Shown piece after piece: positions 14,678-15,163 of a stretch of DNA of 15,163 nucleotides. Source of the DNA: JBDNFP01 sp041689775 (GTDB lineage: Bacteria > Bacteroidota > Bacteroidia > Cytophagales > Spirosomataceae). Below the pieces are notes generated by a model that saw only the letters and a list, made by a program, of their open reading frames with translations, searched no databases and was not told the DNA's origin. The DNA lies in assembly GCA_041689775.1 (NCBI GenBank), contig JBDNFP010000064.1, positions 1-15,163 of the forward strand, given 5' to 3'. The position numbers were made by a program, and so were the translations under genes. The stretch's first letter is position 1. The number at the start of each line of letters is the position of its first letter.

Positions 14678-15163
14678 GGTGCTGTTAAATAAGTAATGCT
14701 AAATGTTTGTTATAGTGACAAATAAAATAGTTGATAGCTCCGATATGATTGTCTAGTTTCTTGGAAAAAGATACCGTTTTTCTGACTAGCCTGCTGCACC
14801 TCTGCCTTAGTGTATTATTGAAACGCTCTATATGGTTGGTGTACCCTTTTTCTTTTCCTGACGCCCTATGCTTTTCACTGTCCAACACGTGGTACCCGTT
14901 CCAAAAGTCAGTAAAAAATACCGCATCTGTTTTGAGCAATTCAGAGATTTGATCAAAGAGTTTTCGTGCGTCCGGTTGTCCCCTACGTGACAGGCAATTA
15001 TCTGGCGATTAGCCGTATTTATTACCAACCAATGTTCTGTGCGAATCCGCCGGGCGGGCCCCGTCCACATCTCATCGGCATCAAAACGCGATCTTTTGTT
15101 TCGTACAACTCCATCAACGGGTCCCGGATTGGACTAAACAACTCAAAACAACCCTCTAATCTA
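14678..15163 (-). mobile_element. IS1-family insertion sequence, one end only
   Basis: The element begins near 14678 with GGTGCTGTTAAATAAGTAAT, which resembles IS1-family terminal repeats. The transposase gene reads inward on the minus strand and its TAA stop (14685-14687) lies within the terminal repeat, as in IS1. The other end lies beyond the window, so neither the full length nor a target-site duplication can be checked; the 8-9 bp just outside the tip (about 14669-14677) are the bases to look for at the far end. Confidence 0.75.
14685..15163 (-). pseudogene. IS1-family transposase, frameshifted and partial
   Basis: The C-terminal block KTDAVFFTDFWNGYHVLD, then KGYTNHIERFNNTLRQR and RLVRKTVSFSKKLDNHIG, is the IS1 DDE transposase signature. 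The preceding block ADEMWT...WLVINTANRQIIACHVGD, with the first catalytic Asp in DEMW, is in another frame; bases are missing near 14980-14990, where HVGD should continue into ..ARKLFDQI. A third block, PLMELYETKDR, lies in yet another frame and can be joined by restoring one T in the T-run near 15085-15090. These breaks are not at the position of IS1's programmed frameshift, so this copy is probably dead. The N-terminal zinc-finger part is outside the window. Confidence 0.75.

Noticed and set aside
15046..15064. GC-rich stretch in the IS1 transposase as a fourth hairpin insert
   Set aside because: Removing 15 nt would make the gap between DEMW and the next Trp much shorter than in IS1, whereas the present length fits, so it is more likely native or substituted sequence.
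1..15163. CRISPR arrays, tRNA, rRNA, phage or toxin-antitoxin genes
   Set aside because: No regularly spaced repeats, RNA gene folds or matching protein families were seen anywhere in the window.

Overview
The window looks like a chromosomal segment of a Bacteroidota bacterium, most likely order Cytophagales (Spirosoma/Dyadobacter/Runella-like). This is judged by eye from the proteins and promoters; no search was run. The clues are an outer-membrane receptor with a carboxypeptidase-like N-terminal domain, a large LptD divergent from an amidase-MCE gene pair, promoter boxes of the Bacteroidota TTTG / TAnnTTTG type, and the absence of obvious Shine-Dalgarno sequences.

Layout. (1) 1-829: C-terminal end of a GH78 alpha-L-rhamnosidase, followed by a 29-nt REP-like palindrome. 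(2) 997-1700, minus: a DUF3592-like membrane protein broken by a one-base frameshift, with a 20-bp tandem duplication at its start codon. (3) 1834-5836, minus: an NAD(P)-dependent beta-hydroxyacid dehydrogenase, a 912-aa TonB-receptor-like outer-membrane barrel and an 88-aa secreted protein. (4) 5995-7938: an unstable patch. It holds an intact unknown secreted protein (A), a degenerate palindrome, a 30-bp echo of the 3' end of the carboxylase gene further right, a double-truncated IS30 transposase remnant, the 3' part of a diverged paralog of A (B), and another REP-like palindrome. (5) 8041-9654, minus: an acyl-CoA carboxylase beta subunit of methylcrotonyl-CoA carboxylase type. (6) 9791-14585: an envelope cluster, with amidase and MCE/MlaD-family protein leftward and LptD rightward. 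(7) 14678 to the window end: one end of a degraded IS1-family element, inserted just after a promoter-like box downstream of lptD.

How the genes fit together. The amidase, MCE protein and LptD all serve the cell envelope (peptidoglycan cleavage, lipid transport, LPS insertion) and share a 77-bp divergent control region. The carboxylase gene has its own promoter, which appears to be built into the terminator of the MCE gene. The rhamnosidase and the outer-membrane barrel fit a polysaccharide-degrading lifestyle but are not in an obvious shared locus; no SusD gene is present.

Most unusual signal. The IS30 remnant is interrupted three times by short GC-rich blocks of 16, 15 and 16 nt. Removing exactly these blocks restores one continuous IS30 reading frame. 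The two 16-nt blocks share 13 of 16 bases and can both form a 4-bp stem with a tetraloop; two of their three differences form a compensatory G-C to A-T change. They look like very small hairpin insertion elements. I see no CRISPR array, tRNA or rRNA gene.
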